Part shown: positions 1 through 8,387 of the stretch, one piece after another | Layout of the letters: each line of letters starts with the position of its first letter | Numbering within the stretch: the first letter of the stretch is position 1 | Assembly (NCBI RefSeq): GCF_004751985.1 | Contig: NZ_CP038492.1 | Coordinates: forward strand, 310,001 to 374,000 | Length of the DNA: 64,000 nt | Origin: Rhodophyticola sp. CCM32 | GTDB lineage: Bacteria > Pseudomonadota > Alphaproteobacteria > Rhodobacterales > Rhodobacteraceae | Direction of reading: 5' to 3' | The notes under the pieces: generated by a model | Told to the model about the DNA's origin: nothing | Database searches by the model: none | The model's input: only the letters and a program-made list of their open reading frames with translations | Program-made: the position numbers and the translations under genes

Positions 1-1108
1 AGCCGAATTCGGCCAGTCTGAGCGGCAGATCGCGATAGGATTTGATGCCCTGATTGAACACCTGCACATGGCAGGGGCAGTTCATCGGCTTCAGCGCGTT
101 CACACGTTTTTCGTTTGCATGCTCTTCGTCGATTTCCGTGATATACATGTTTTCACGGTATTTATCCCAGTGGCCCGAGGCCTCCCATAATTTGCGATCC
201 ACCACCTGCGGGGTTTTGATTTCGGCATATCCCGCCCTGGTCAGCTTGCGGCGCATATAATCCTCAAGCTCGCGATAGATCGACCAGCCATTGGGGTGCC
301 AGAAGACCATGCCGGGGGCTTCCTCCTGAAAATGGAACAGCTCCATCTCGCGGCCAAGGCGGCGGTGGTCGCGTTTCTCGGCCTCTTCCAGGAAATGCAG
401 ATGATCTTTCAGATGTTGCCGGTTCTGGAAGGCGACACCGTAGATGCGTTGCAATTGCGGCCGGTTGCTGTCGCCACGCCAATAGGCCCCAGCCAGTTTC
501 ATCAGTTTGAACGCATCGGCAGGCACCTGCCCGGTATGTTGCAGATGCGGGCCACGGCAAAGATCCTGCCAATGGCCATGCCAGTACATCCGAAGGGGTT
601 CAGTGCCGGGAATGCTCTCGATCAGTTCGACCTTGTAAGGCTCGTTATTGGCCTTGTAATAGGCGACCGCGCGGTCCCGCTCCCAGATCTCGGTGGTCAC
701 CGGGTCGCGGCGGTTGATGATCTCTTTCATCTTCGTCTCGATCACGCCCAGATCTTCCGGGGTGAAGGGCTCTGCCCGGTCAAAATCATAGTAGAACCCG
801 TTGTCGATGACCGGGCCGATGGTGACTTTCACATCGGGCCAAAGCTCCTGCACGGCGCGGGCCATGATATGGGCGCAGTCATGGCGGATCAGCTCCAGCG
901 CCGGGGCCTCATCCTTCATCGTGTTGATGGCGATCTCGGCATCCGCTTTGATGGGCCAGGACAGGTCCCAATGGGTGCCGTTGACCAAGGCCGAAATGGC
1001 TTTCTTGGCGAGCGAGGGGGCGATGCTTTCGGCGACCTCGGCAGGGGTCACGCCTGCTGCATAATCGCGTGCATTGCCATCGGGGAAAGTCAGGGAAATC
1101 CGGGCCAT
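1..1108 (-). CDS. thrS: Threonyl-tRNA synthetase, 5' part (runs off the window)
   Basis: Charges tRNA-Thr with threonine in the cytoplasm. The N-terminus ([16 protein letters not shown]) is a TGS domain, followed by the editing domain. Near the window edge the catalytic-domain motif MNCPCHV, whose Cys binds the active-site zinc, is visible. About 369 of the usual roughly 640-650 residues are present; the C-terminal catalytic and anticodon-binding parts lie outside. Two in-frame ATGs exist (1117 and 1108). A GAGGAG ends right against the first and lies 9 bases from the second, so 1108 is preferred. It has about 110 bases of spacing from the MAPEG gene. Confidence 0.97.
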   Translation of the reverse strand, partial: MARISLTFPDGNARDYAAGVTPAEVAESIAPSLAKKAISALVNGTHWDLSWPIKADAEIAINTMKDEAPALELIRHDCAHIMARAVQELWPDVKVTIGPVIDNGFYYDFDRAEPFTPEDLGVIETKMKEIINRRDPVTTEIWERDRAVAYYKANNEPYKVELIESIPGTEPLRMYWHGHWQDLCRGPHLQHTGQVPADAFKLMKLAGAYWRGDSNRPQLQRIYGVAFQNRQHLKDHLHFLEEAEKRDHRRLGREMELFHFQEEAPGMVFWHPNGWSIYRELEDYMRRKLTRAGYAEIKTPQVVDRKLWEASGHWDKYRENMYITEIDEEHANEKRVNALKPMNCPCHVQVFNQGIKSYRDLPLRLAEFG

Positions 1109-1216
1109 TGGGGCCATCTCCTCGTCAGTTTGGCGCCTACGGAACGCCCGGTTGCGGGTATATGTGGTGACGCGGCCTCAATGCCGGGGCATCGGGGCCG
1201 CGTCAAGGGGTGTGCG

Positions 1217-1627
1217 TCACATCTGTGCCGTGAACACCGCGTAAGCCATGATCAGGCAACAGATCCATCCGGCGGTAAACAGGATCGGGCGCAGCGGCAT
1301 CCGTGCCATGCCCGAGATCATGCCGGCCGCATGGGCAACCCTGATCCAGAAAAACGCAATCGCCGTCCAATAGGTGAGGGCGGTGAACCCATCCATCCGG
1401 TCCACCAGCAGAACCAGAATGGCGAAGGGAATGCCCTGTTCCAGCAGGTTCAGATGGGCACGATGGGCGCGCTGTACCCAGGGGCGCAATCTGCTGATAG
1501 TGGCCGGGGTGTCAAAGGCATCCTCTTCAGCGGGGTCCGAGCTGATGCCGATGACATAAGGTATCCACATCGAGGCGGCGAAGATCATCAGGCAGGTGAG
1601 AATGCCCAACTCTGTGGGGAATTCCAT
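1217..1627 (-). CDS. MAPEG family membrane protein
   Basis: 136-residue integral membrane protein with about four hydrophobic helices. It belongs to the MAPEG family (membrane-associated proteins in eicosanoid and glutathione metabolism); the central RAHLNLLEQGIPFAILVL segment matches the family's conserved Arg/Asn-Glu helix region. Bacterial members are mostly uncharacterised and may be glutathione-dependent. Its ATG overlaps the stop of the upstream ArsR-SRPBCC gene by one base (TAATG), so the two are probably translationally coupled and the regulator-fusion may act on it or on the same stress response. Confidence 0.85.
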   Translation of the reverse strand: MEFPTELGILTCLMIFAASMWIPYVIGISSDPAEEDAFDTPATISRLRPWVQRAHRAHLNLLEQGIPFAILVLLVDRMDGFTALTYWTAIAFFWIRVAHAAGMISGMARMPLRPILFTAGWICCLIMAYAVFTAQM

Positions 1628-2370
1628 TATGCGGCTCCTTTCAGGGCGGTGCCCGTTTCCAGATAGGATTTGAGAGAGGATGTCATCCGGGCCCAGCCTT
1701 CGGCAAAGCCCTCCTGACCGGGTGCCATATCGTAATGCTCCACGGTCAGCATGCAGGTCTCGCCCTGGGGTTCGATCAGATAGACCATATGCGAATGCGG
1801 CGCATCGGGGCCCATGAACAGGGGTTCGAATGTCATCGCGATGCGGGATTTCGGGTCCATCTCGCTGGTGACCTGGCGCAGCATCGTGCTGCCATCGGGT
1901 TGAATGAATTCGGTCACATTGTCCGGTTTGGCGTCGCCGCGCACCTCATTGCACATGAAGTGATAGGCGGCCATTTGATCGGCCTTGGTCAAGGCGTCCC
2001 AAAGCGCATCCTGCGTGCAGCGGATGAAGGTCTGCATCATGAAATCGGGTTTTCCCATAATGGTCTCTCTTTCAAGTTTGGTTTTCAGTTCGCTTAACAC
2101 GCGGCTTTGGGGTTGCAGGAAGGGCGCAACCCAACGGTCGAGCAGTTCCTGCATGGGTAGGGGGTTGAGATAGTGATGTTTGAAACGCCCATGGCGGCAC
2201 GTGATGATTAGATGTGCGTCTTCAAGGAGTTTGAGATGTTTCATGACGCCAAAGCGGGTCATGTCGAGTTGGTCTTCCAAATCGGTCAGGGTTTGCCCGT
2301 CCTTGCGGCGCAGACTGTCAAGCAGGGTACGCCGGGTCGGATCGTTGAGGGCTTTGAAGATCATATCCAT
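1627..2370 (-). CDS. ArsR-type HTH fused to SRPBCC (AHSA1-like) domain
   Basis: 247 residues in two parts. Residues 1-95 are an ArsR-family winged helix (FKALNDPTRRTLLDSLR, then LEDQLDMTRFGVMKHLKLL as recognition region). Residues about 105-245 are an AHSA1/SRPBCC hydrophobic-ligand fold (MMQTFIRCTQDALWDALT). These two functions are commonly encoded by adjacent genes in bacteria; here they are one polypeptide, joined near ERETIMGKPDF. No ArsR-type metal-binding Cys pair is obvious, so it probably senses a small organic ligand or acts through SRPBCC. First gene of a coupled pair with the MAPEG protein. Confidence 0.88.
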   Translation of the reverse strand: MDMIFKALNDPTRRTLLDSLRRKDGQTLTDLEDQLDMTRFGVMKHLKLLEDAHLIITCRHGRFKHHYLNPLPMQELLDRWVAPFLQPQSRVLSELKTKLERETIMGKPDFMMQTFIRCTQDALWDALTKADQMAAYHFMCNEVRGDAKPDNVTEFIQPDGSTMLRQVTSEMDPKSRIAMTFEPLFMGPDAPHSHMVYLIEPQGETCMLTVEHYDMAPGQEGFAEGWARMTSSLKSYLETGTALKGAA

Positions 2371-2523
2371 GGATGTTTTATAGGTGATTATTTAGTCACG
2401 TGACAATATGGAAACGTAAAATATCATGACGTTGGGGCGTTTTGCTTTGAAAAACAGGGTTTTTCTTGCCTGTCCCGGGCCATGGGTGCAGTAATAAACG
2501 CCGGATGAGAGAGGCGTTTTGTG

Positions 2524-3270
2524 ATGACAGACGGTGTGTTTGAGACGGTTCAGGGGCGAAGGCTGGCCTATAACCGAATCGCGGGCACAGGCCCCGGTGT
2601 GGTGTTCCTGGGCGGGTTCAAATCCGACAAGGAGGGCACCAAGGCTCTGCATCTTGAGGCCTGGGCCCGGTCTGCCGGGCGGGCGTTTCTGCGGTTTGAT
2701 TATTCCGGTCACGGGACATCTTCGGGAGAGTTCACCGAAGGGGCGATCGGCGACTGGGCCGAGGATGCCTCTGCCGCGATACTGGGCCTGACCGAGGGGC
2801 CGCAAGTGCTGGTCGGGTCGTCCATGGGTGGCTGGCTCTCGCTTTTGATGGCGAAACGACACCCGGAAAAGCTGGCCGGTCTGGTAACCATCGCCGCCGC
2901 CCCGGATTTCACCGAAGACAGCATGTGGGCAGGGTTTTCCGACGCGCAGAAGGCAAAGCTGGACGAGGTCGGGCAGATCGCTCTGCCATCGGATTATGGT
3001 GAGCCCTATATCATCACCAAACGCCTGATCGAGGATGGGCGCAGGCATCTGGTGCTGCGTGACCCGCTGGCGGTTTCCGTGCCGGTCAGGATGTTGCAGG
3101 GCACGGCGGATATGGATGTGGAGATGTCCGTGGCGCTGCGTCTGCTGGAGCATCTGGAGGGGTCGGATATCCGGCTGAACCTGGTCAAGGGTGCCGATCA
3201 CCGGTTTTCCGATGATCCCTGTCTGGCGCTGATCACCCGGGCGGTGGAGGATGTGCTGGCCGATGCATAG
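2524..3270 (+). CDS. Alpha/beta hydrolase (ABHD10-like esterase/thioesterase)
   Basis: 248-residue soluble serine hydrolase. The nucleophile elbow GSSMGG follows a Gly-rich oxyanion region (VVFLGGFKSDKEG), and FDYSGHGTSSG is the strand-helix segment typical of ABHD10-like and palmitoyl-protein thioesterase-like enzymes. The late Asp (QGTADMDV) and His (GADHRFSD) complete the triad. A GTG at 2521 precedes the ATG at 2524; GAGAGAGG lies 6-9 bases upstream, so either can be the start. The next hydrolase gene starts 9 bases after its stop. Substrate unknown. Confidence 0.88.
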   Translation: MTDGVFETVQGRRLAYNRIAGTGPGVVFLGGFKSDKEGTKALHLEAWARSAGRAFLRFDYSGHGTSSGEFTEGAIGDWAEDASAAILGLTEGPQVLVGSSMGGWLSLLMAKRHPEKLAGLVTIAAAPDFTEDSMWAGFSDAQKAKLDEVGQIALPSDYGEPYIITKRLIEDGRRHLVLRDPLAVSVPVRMLQGTADMDVEMSVALRLLEHLEGSDIRLNLVKGADHRFSDDPCLALITRAVEDVLADA

Positions 3271-3279
3271 CTTTGGCAC

Positions 3280-4266
3280 ATGGTAAGGCGGATGTTTCTG
3301 GCATTGATACTGCTGATGGCGGGTTTGGCGCTGCTATTGGGCGCGGTCTGGGTGTTCGGCCCGACCGAACCGGTGCTGCGATCGGGTCCTTTCATCGGCG
3401 ATGTGAGGGACCCCGAGGCCTATTACGCCGCCCGTGAAGCAGAGTTTGACGATATCACCCCGGGCACCGAGGCACGGGTGATCTGGGCCGGGGATGCGGG
3501 TGCGCGGACGCCTCTGACATTGCTCTATATTCACGGGTTTTCGGCCACGTCCGAGGAAATCCGCCCGGTTCCCGATGATGTGGCCGCCGCTCTTGGGGCA
3601 AATCTGGTCTATCCCCGGCTGACCGGTCATGGCCGCCCCGGATTTGCGATGGCCGAGGCGACGGCGGGGGACTGGATCGACGATACCGCCGAGGCGCTGG
3701 CGGTGGCCCGGGCGGTGGGCGATCGGGTGCTGGTCATCGGCACATCCACCGGCGCGACGCTGGCGGCCATCGCGATGACCGAACCGGATATGGCCGAAGG
3801 GGTTGCCGGGGTTGTGATGATCTCGGCCAATTTCAGACTGGCAAACCCGGCGGGTGTGATGCTGGAATGGCCTGCGGCGCGGCTCTGGGTGCCCTGGATC
3901 ACGGGCGCAACCCGCAGCTTTGCCATACAGAACGCAAATCACGGCCGATACTGGACAACCTCTTATCCCACGGTTGCGGCCCTGCCGCTGGCCGCGATGA
4001 TGCGGGACGCGCGCGGGCGGGATTATACGGGCGTCTCGGTGCCGCTTTTGTCAATTTTCGCCGAACAGGATCAGGTGATTTCGGCATCTGCGGCACGCGG
4101 TTTTGCAGGCGGTTGGGGCGGGGCGGTGACACTGGCCCCGCAAACCCTGCCGGAAGAGGGCGTTGACCCTTATAATCATGTGATCGCAGGCGATATCCTA
4201 AGCCCGGCCATGAGTGCTTCGGTCACCGGTCAAATCCTCGATTGGGTGGCGGCGCAAGGCCTCTGA
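3280..4266 (+). CDS. Alpha/beta hydrolase with N-terminal membrane anchor
   Basis: 328 residues. A single hydrophobic helix at about 5-26 (MFLALILLMAGLALLLGAVW) should anchor it in the inner membrane with the hydrolase domain outside. The fold shows YIHGFSATSEE (oxyanion loop), GTSTGA (nucleophile elbow with Ser), an Asp after the late strand (AEQDQVIS) and a terminal His (DPYNHVIAG). It resembles monoacylglycerol-lipase-like carboxylesterases. It is the second of two tandem hydrolases and is followed by a LacI gene, not obviously related. An alternative ATG is at 3292. Confidence 0.85.
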   Translation: MVRRMFLALILLMAGLALLLGAVWVFGPTEPVLRSGPFIGDVRDPEAYYAAREAEFDDITPGTEARVIWAGDAGARTPLTLLYIHGFSATSEEIRPVPDDVAAALGANLVYPRLTGHGRPGFAMAEATAGDWIDDTAEALAVARAVGDRVLVIGTSTGATLAAIAMTEPDMAEGVAGVVMISANFRLANPAGVMLEWPAARLWVPWITGATRSFAIQNANHGRYWTTSYPTVAALPLAAMMRDARGRDYTGVSVPLLSIFAEQDQVISASAARGFAGGWGGAVTLAPQTLPEEGVDPYNHVIAGDILSPAMSASVTGQILDWVAAQGL

Positions 4267-4316
4267 TCCCAGACCTCTTTCCGCGTCGCAGCGACGATTT
4301 TTGTAATTATCCCTTG

Positions 4317-4332
4317 CCGAAACCGGTTTCGG
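4317..4332. promoter_or_regulatory. LacI-family operator (perfect 16-bp palindrome)
   Basis: CCGAAACCGGTTTCGG is a perfect 16-bp palindrome, 32 bases before the regulator ATG. The GAAACCGGTTTC core is the typical half-site pair with central CG bound by LacI-family repressors. Its place suggests autoregulation of the regulator and the downstream transporter operon, which has only a 27-base gap after it and no separate operator. Confidence 0.75.
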
Positions 4333-4363
4333 AAGGAATTTTCTGAGTCGGGGAGTGAGATGA

Positions 4364-5449
4364 ATGCCAGATGCAAAGCCGTCTGAAATGCGCACTGCGC
4401 GGGTGACGATCAATGATCTTGCGCGGAATTTGGGACTGGCAAAAGGCACGGTCAGCCGGGCGCTGAACGGATACCCTGACATCGCGGAAACAACACGAAA
4501 GCGGGTGGCCCGCACGGCTGAGCGGATGGGCTATCGCCCGCTGGCCCAGGCGCAGGCGATCCGCACCGGGCGGGCGCGCGCTTTGGGGCTGGTTCTGAAC
4601 GCGGGCGGCGATGATGCCCATAAACCGTTTCTGACCGATTTCCTGGATGGGATTTCCCGCGCGGCCTCGGAAGAAAGCTGGTCGCTGACCGTTGCCACGG
4701 CCGAGGATGAGGCCGATGAGGTCACCACCATGGCGCGGCTGATCGAGGAGCGGAAGGTGGATGGGTTCATCCTGCCCCGGCCCCGGCTTGTGGATGCGCG
4801 GATTGATCTGTTGCGTGGCCGCGATGTGCCCTTTGTGCTTTATGGCCGAACCGCCAACCCCGATGGCTGCGCCTGGCATGACATCAAGGGGGAGGATGCG
4901 ATGAAATCCGCCGTGTTGCGGCTGGCCGGGCGCGGGCACCGGCGTATCGGGTTCATCAACGGGGCGCTGGATTACACCTATGCCCATCTGCGGCGCGAGG
5001 GATATCTGGCCGGGCTGGCAGAGGCCGGTCTGGATGTGGCCCCGGAACTGATGACCGGCGATGCGATCACCATGGCCCAGGGCGAGACGCAGGGAGAGGT
5101 GTTGCTTGATCTGCCAGACCGGCCCAGTGCGATTGTCTGTGCGCTGGATCTGGCGGCACTTGGATTGTACCGCGCCGCCGCTCGCCGGGGGGTGCGGATC
5201 GGCCCCGATCTGGCGGTGATCGCCTATGATGGCATCCCCGAAGCCGCCACCGCGCATCCGCCCCTGACCACCTATGCCGTGGACAGCCGGGCCGCAGGCG
5301 CGCGGCTTGCCAGGCTGTTATTTGCGCGTATCCGGGGGGCCGACCCCACCCGCCTGCGCGAAGAGGTGCCCGCACGGCTGATTGCGCGCGGCTCCGATAT
5401 CGCAAGCTATGACAGTGATCCGGCGGCACAGCCGGACCATGCCATGTGA
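4364..5449 (+). CDS. LacI family transcriptional regulator of the sugar ABC operon
   Basis: 361 residues. The LacI helix-turn-helix and hinge lie at about 13-65 (VTINDLARNLGLAKGTVSRA, then ERMGYRP). It is followed by a periplasmic-binding-protein-like sensor domain (FVLYGRTANPDG, RRIGFINGALDYTYAHLRREG, VIAYDGIP). It likely binds the 4317-4332 palindrome and is released by a sugar or glycoside imported by the downstream system. It is similar in arrangement to the AglR regulators of alpha-glucoside (agl) loci. RBS GGGAG lies 8-9 bases before the ATG. It is followed after 27 bases by the binding-protein gene. Confidence 0.93.
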   Translation: MPDAKPSEMRTARVTINDLARNLGLAKGTVSRALNGYPDIAETTRKRVARTAERMGYRPLAQAQAIRTGRARALGLVLNAGGDDAHKPFLTDFLDGISRAASEESWSLTVATAEDEADEVTTMARLIEERKVDGFILPRPRLVDARIDLLRGRDVPFVLYGRTANPDGCAWHDIKGEDAMKSAVLRLAGRGHRRIGFINGALDYTYAHLRREGYLAGLAEAGLDVAPELMTGDAITMAQGETQGEVLLDLPDRPSAIVCALDLAALGLYRAAARRGVRIGPDLAVIAYDGIPEAATAHPPLTTYAVDSRAAGARLARLLFARIRGADPTRLREEVPARLIARGSDIASYDSDPAAQPDHAM

Positions 5450-5476
5450 ATACTCAAATCAATGGGAGGAGATACC

Positions 5477-6835
5477 ATGACCATGATGATGAAAGGGGCC
5501 CGACTGGCCCTGATGGCGGCGGCCTCAAGCCTTGCGCTTGCATCCGTCGCGGCGGCGCAGGACACGATCCGTTTCTGGACCACCGAAGAACAGCCCGAGC
5601 GTTTGGCCCGGCAGGAGGCGATGGCCGCCGAGTTCACCGCCGCCTCCGGCGTCGCGGTCGAGGTGATCCCGGTGACCGAAAGTGATCTGGGCACCCGGGC
5701 CACCGCGGCCTTTGCCGCGGGCGATCTGCCGGATGTGATCTATCATCCGCTGCAATATGCGCTGCCCTGGGCGGAAGCGGGCATTCTGGACACGGATGCG
5801 GCCACGGATGTGATCGAGGATCTGGACGCCGATAGTTTTGCGCCCGGCGCGCTGGGTATGGCGGCAATGGCTGACGGCTATGCCTCTGTGCCGGTGGATG
5901 GCTGGACGCAGATGATCGTCTATCGTGCGGACCTGTTCGAGGAAAACGACCTGGCGCCGCCAACCACATATGCAGACGTGCTGGCCGCGATTGAGGTTCT
6001 GCACAACCCGCCCGAGATGTTCGGTTTTGTGGCCGCGACCAAGGTGGATGAGAATTTCATGAGTCAGGTGCTGGAACATGTGTTCCTGGCCAATGGGGTC
6101 AGCCCTGTCGGCCCCGACGGGTTTCAGCCGCTGGATGAGGCCGCAACCACAGAGGTGCTGGAATTCTACCGCGATATTGTCGAGGCCTCCCCCGATGGGG
6201 AGCTGTTCTGGCAGCAATCCCGAGAGCTGTATTTCGCGGGCCGCGCGGCGATGATCATCTGGTCGCCCTTCATTCTGGATGAACTGGCCGGTCTGCGCGA
6301 CAGCGCCCCGCCGACGATCAATGATGATCCGACCTCGCCCGCGCTGGCGGCGGCCACGGGGATTGTGACCAATTTCGCGGGCCCGTCGAACCCTGATGGC
6401 GCGGCCTGGGGCGATGTGCGCTATTTCGGGATTACGGCGGATGCCAATACCGATGCGGCGATGGAATTTGTCGAATACTCGATGAATGAGGGCTATACCC
6501 AGACCCTGGCCATCGCACCGGAAGGGAAATTCCCGATCCGTCGCGGCACCGGGGACAACCCGACCGCCTTCACCGATGCCTGGGCCCAGCTTGATGTGGG
6601 TGTCGACCGGCGCGCGCCTCTGGGGGATCTCTATGCCCAGGAGATGATCGACGAGATTGTCGGCGGCCTGGATGTGGCGCAGCGCTGGGGGGTGGCCGAT
6701 GGGCAGCTGGCGCTGGCCTCGCGCATCATCAACAGCCAGATCATCAACCGGCTGGTGCGGGAATATATGGATGGGGTGCGCGATGCCCCGGCCACGGTCG
6801 CACTGATGAATGAGGAACTGGCGCGGATCGAATAA
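5477..6835 (+). CDS. Carbohydrate ABC transporter substrate-binding protein
   Basis: 452-residue periplasmic solute-binding protein of the extracellular family 1 (MalE/AglE-like) type. A signal peptide of about 28 residues ends at SVAAAQ; the mature part begins DTIRFWTTEEQPERLARQEA. The start at 5477 is chosen over 5462 because GGGAGGAG lies just upstream of it. First structural gene of the importer that continues with two permeases, a glycoside hydrolase and an ATPase. Ligand not determined; the hydrolase suggests a hexosyl-glycerate or similar small glycoside. Confidence 0.92.
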   Translation: MTMMMKGARLALMAAASSLALASVAAAQDTIRFWTTEEQPERLARQEAMAAEFTAASGVAVEVIPVTESDLGTRATAAFAAGDLPDVIYHPLQYALPWAEAGILDTDAATDVIEDLDADSFAPGALGMAAMADGYASVPVDGWTQMIVYRADLFEENDLAPPTTYADVLAAIEVLHNPPEMFGFVAATKVDENFMSQVLEHVFLANGVSPVGPDGFQPLDEAATTEVLEFYRDIVEASPDGELFWQQSRELYFAGRAAMIIWSPFILDELAGLRDSAPPTINDDPTSPALAAATGIVTNFAGPSNPDGAAWGDVRYFGITADANTDAAMEFVEYSMNEGYTQTLAIAPEGKFPIRRGTGDNPTAFTDAWAQLDVGVDRRAPLGDLYAQEMIDEIVGGLDVAQRWGVADGQLALASRIINSQIINRLVREYMDGVRDAPATVALMNEELARIE

Positions 6836-6859
6836 CCGCCTGTCCTTTGATGATTTTTT

Positions 6860-6885
6860 GCCCGGGCGGTTTTGCCCGCCCGGGC
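6860..6885 (+). other. Stem-loop between binding-protein and permease genes
   Basis: A perfect 10-bp stem, GCCCGGGCGG paired with CCGCCCGGGC, encloses a 6-base loop. No U-run follows it. Position and form fit an mRNA-stabilising or attenuating hairpin that raises binding-protein output over the permeases, as in the malE-malF intercistronic region. Similar hairpins follow the binding-protein genes at 29005 and 53507. Confidence 0.6.
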
Positions 6886-6916
6886 GATCCTTTCTTCTGC
6901 TGCCGGAGCTATGCCC

Positions 6917-8155
6917 ATGACATCCGCAAGCCCACCCAAGGGAACCGGCCCGCTGGCCCGCCGCGAGGCGCGACTGGCCTGGGGGCTGCTGTTTCCGACA
7001 CTGGCCAGTGTGATGCTGGTGGTGGTTCTGCCCTTGCTGGCGATCTTCTGGATCAGTTTCAAACCCGTGGGGCTGGCCGATCTGCGGGCCGCAGCCCCGG
7101 TTGTCCGCGAGGATCTGCGCGATGCGGATGAGGCCGCGCCGTTTATCCGCTATCGCATCCGCAATTCCAGTCAGGCCGATCCGATTGCCGATGTGGTGCT
7201 GCGCGACGTGATCCCCGGCCGCGTGGCTGTGATGGACCTGCCTGCGGAATGTGTGCTGGACGGCCAGAACCTGACCTGCGATCTGGACACGCTGGAGCCC
7301 GGCGGGCGGGTGACGCTGGAAATCCCGGTGGGTCTGCCGACCGAAATCGACGCTGCCGAGGCGGATATCGAGGCGGGGACACCGCCGGAGATCACCGGGG
7401 TTGCGGGAAATGTGCTGACCAGCGGCGAGTTCACGCTGGAGAATTTCGCCGAGTTGTTCGATGCGCGCGAATTCTGGACGGTGATCGGTGCGACGCTGTT
7501 CTACACCGTGTTCGGAACGGTCGGGGCGTTGCTTGTAGGGCTGATGGCGGCCCTGTTGCTGAACAAGGAGTTTCGCGGGCAGGGGATTTTGCGCGGTCTG
7601 TACCTGTTCCCCTATGTCGCCCCGGTGATCGCGGTCGCGTTTTCCTGGATCATTCTGTTCGACCCGTTTTCGGGATCGGTGAATGCGCTGTTGATCCAGA
7701 TGGGTGTGACCGATGAGGCAATCAATTTCTTCGGCCAGCGGCCCTTGGCGCTGATCATGGTGACAGTGTTTGAAATCTGGCGGTATTTCCCCCTGTCCTT
7801 CCTGTTCATTCTGGCGCGGATGCAGTCGATTGACACCGATATGTATGAGGCGGCGGATGTGGACGGGGCCTCGCCCTTCCAGAAATTCCGCTATCTCAGC
7901 CTGCCGATGCTGATGGGGATTTTGAGCGTGTTGTTCCTGCTCCGCTTCATCTGGACCTTCAACAAATTCGACGACATTTTCCTTTTGACCGGCGGCAATG
8001 CGGGAACCCGGACGCTGACGGTGAATGTGTATGAACAGGCCTTTGCGCTCAGCAATATCGGGGCGGGGGCCGCTGTGGCGGTGGTGATCCTGGTCTGTCT
8101 GCTGTGTTTTTCGTGGTTCTTCTTCAAATTCATGTCGAAGGAGGAGGGGCTGTGA
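6917..8155 (+). CDS. Sugar ABC transporter permease 1 with periplasmic DUF11-like insert
   Basis: 412-residue inner-membrane permease (MalF/AglF class). TM1 lies at about 22-47. A hydrophilic segment of about 125 residues (50-175) then precedes TM2 at about 188-210. The insert contains RYRIRNSSQADPIADVVLRD, a Cys-x8-Cys pair (C112, C121) and LEPGGRVTLEIPV, a pattern resembling DUF11/conserved-repeat beta domains. The C-terminal half is ordinary, with the EAA loop YEAADVDGASPFQKF that docks on the ATPase. Start 6917 is chosen because GGAG lies 8 bases upstream; ATG 6911 and TTG 6872 are in frame. Usual length for the family is about 290-340. Confidence 0.9.
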   Translation: MTSASPPKGTGPLARREARLAWGLLFPTLASVMLVVVLPLLAIFWISFKPVGLADLRAAAPVVREDLRDADEAAPFIRYRIRNSSQADPIADVVLRDVIPGRVAVMDLPAECVLDGQNLTCDLDTLEPGGRVTLEIPVGLPTEIDAAEADIEAGTPPEITGVAGNVLTSGEFTLENFAELFDAREFWTVIGATLFYTVFGTVGALLVGLMAALLLNKEFRGQGILRGLYLFPYVAPVIAVAFSWIILFDPFSGSVNALLIQMGVTDEAINFFGQRPLALIMVTVFEIWRYFPLSFLFILARMQSIDTDMYEAADVDGASPFQKFRYLSLPMLMGILSVLFLLRFIWTFNKFDDIFLLTGGNAGTRTLTVNVYEQAFALSNIGAGAAVAVVILVCLLCFSWFFFKFMSKEEGL

Positions 8156-8387
8156 GCGGTTTTGCGCAGCAAATGATTGCTCCTGTGGAGCAATCAAGCG
8201 AACAGCGGGCGGCGCCCCGGCATGGTGGTTCGACGATGTCGATGAACGGTCCGGCGGCGTTGTCATGTGAAAAACGGGCGGCGCCCCGTGGCTGGATGGA
8301 TTTCGCCGCCTTCGGCGCCGATCCGGCGGGGCGCGCGGCCCCCCGCACCCCCCGGGATATTTTTGAAGCAGAGAAGGGGGGACGGAT
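8156..8387. other. Unusually long gap inside the ABC operon with hairpins
   Basis: 232 non-coding bases separate the two permease genes, whereas the other junctions overlap or are short. They hold a perfect hairpin ATTGCTCC-TGT-GGAGCAAT (8174-8192) and two copies of CGGGCGGCGCCCCG-like GC-rich palindromes (near 8207 and 8277). A GC-rich run before GGGATATTTTTGAAGCAG ends at the RBS of the next gene. I see no convincing ORF. It may carry an internal promoter or mRNA-processing site. Confidence 0.5.

Noticed and set aside
54..1666. Plus-strand open frame of 456 aa across the thrS region
   Set aside because: It is antisense to thrS, whose minus-strand frame shows the TGS and MNCPCHV motifs.
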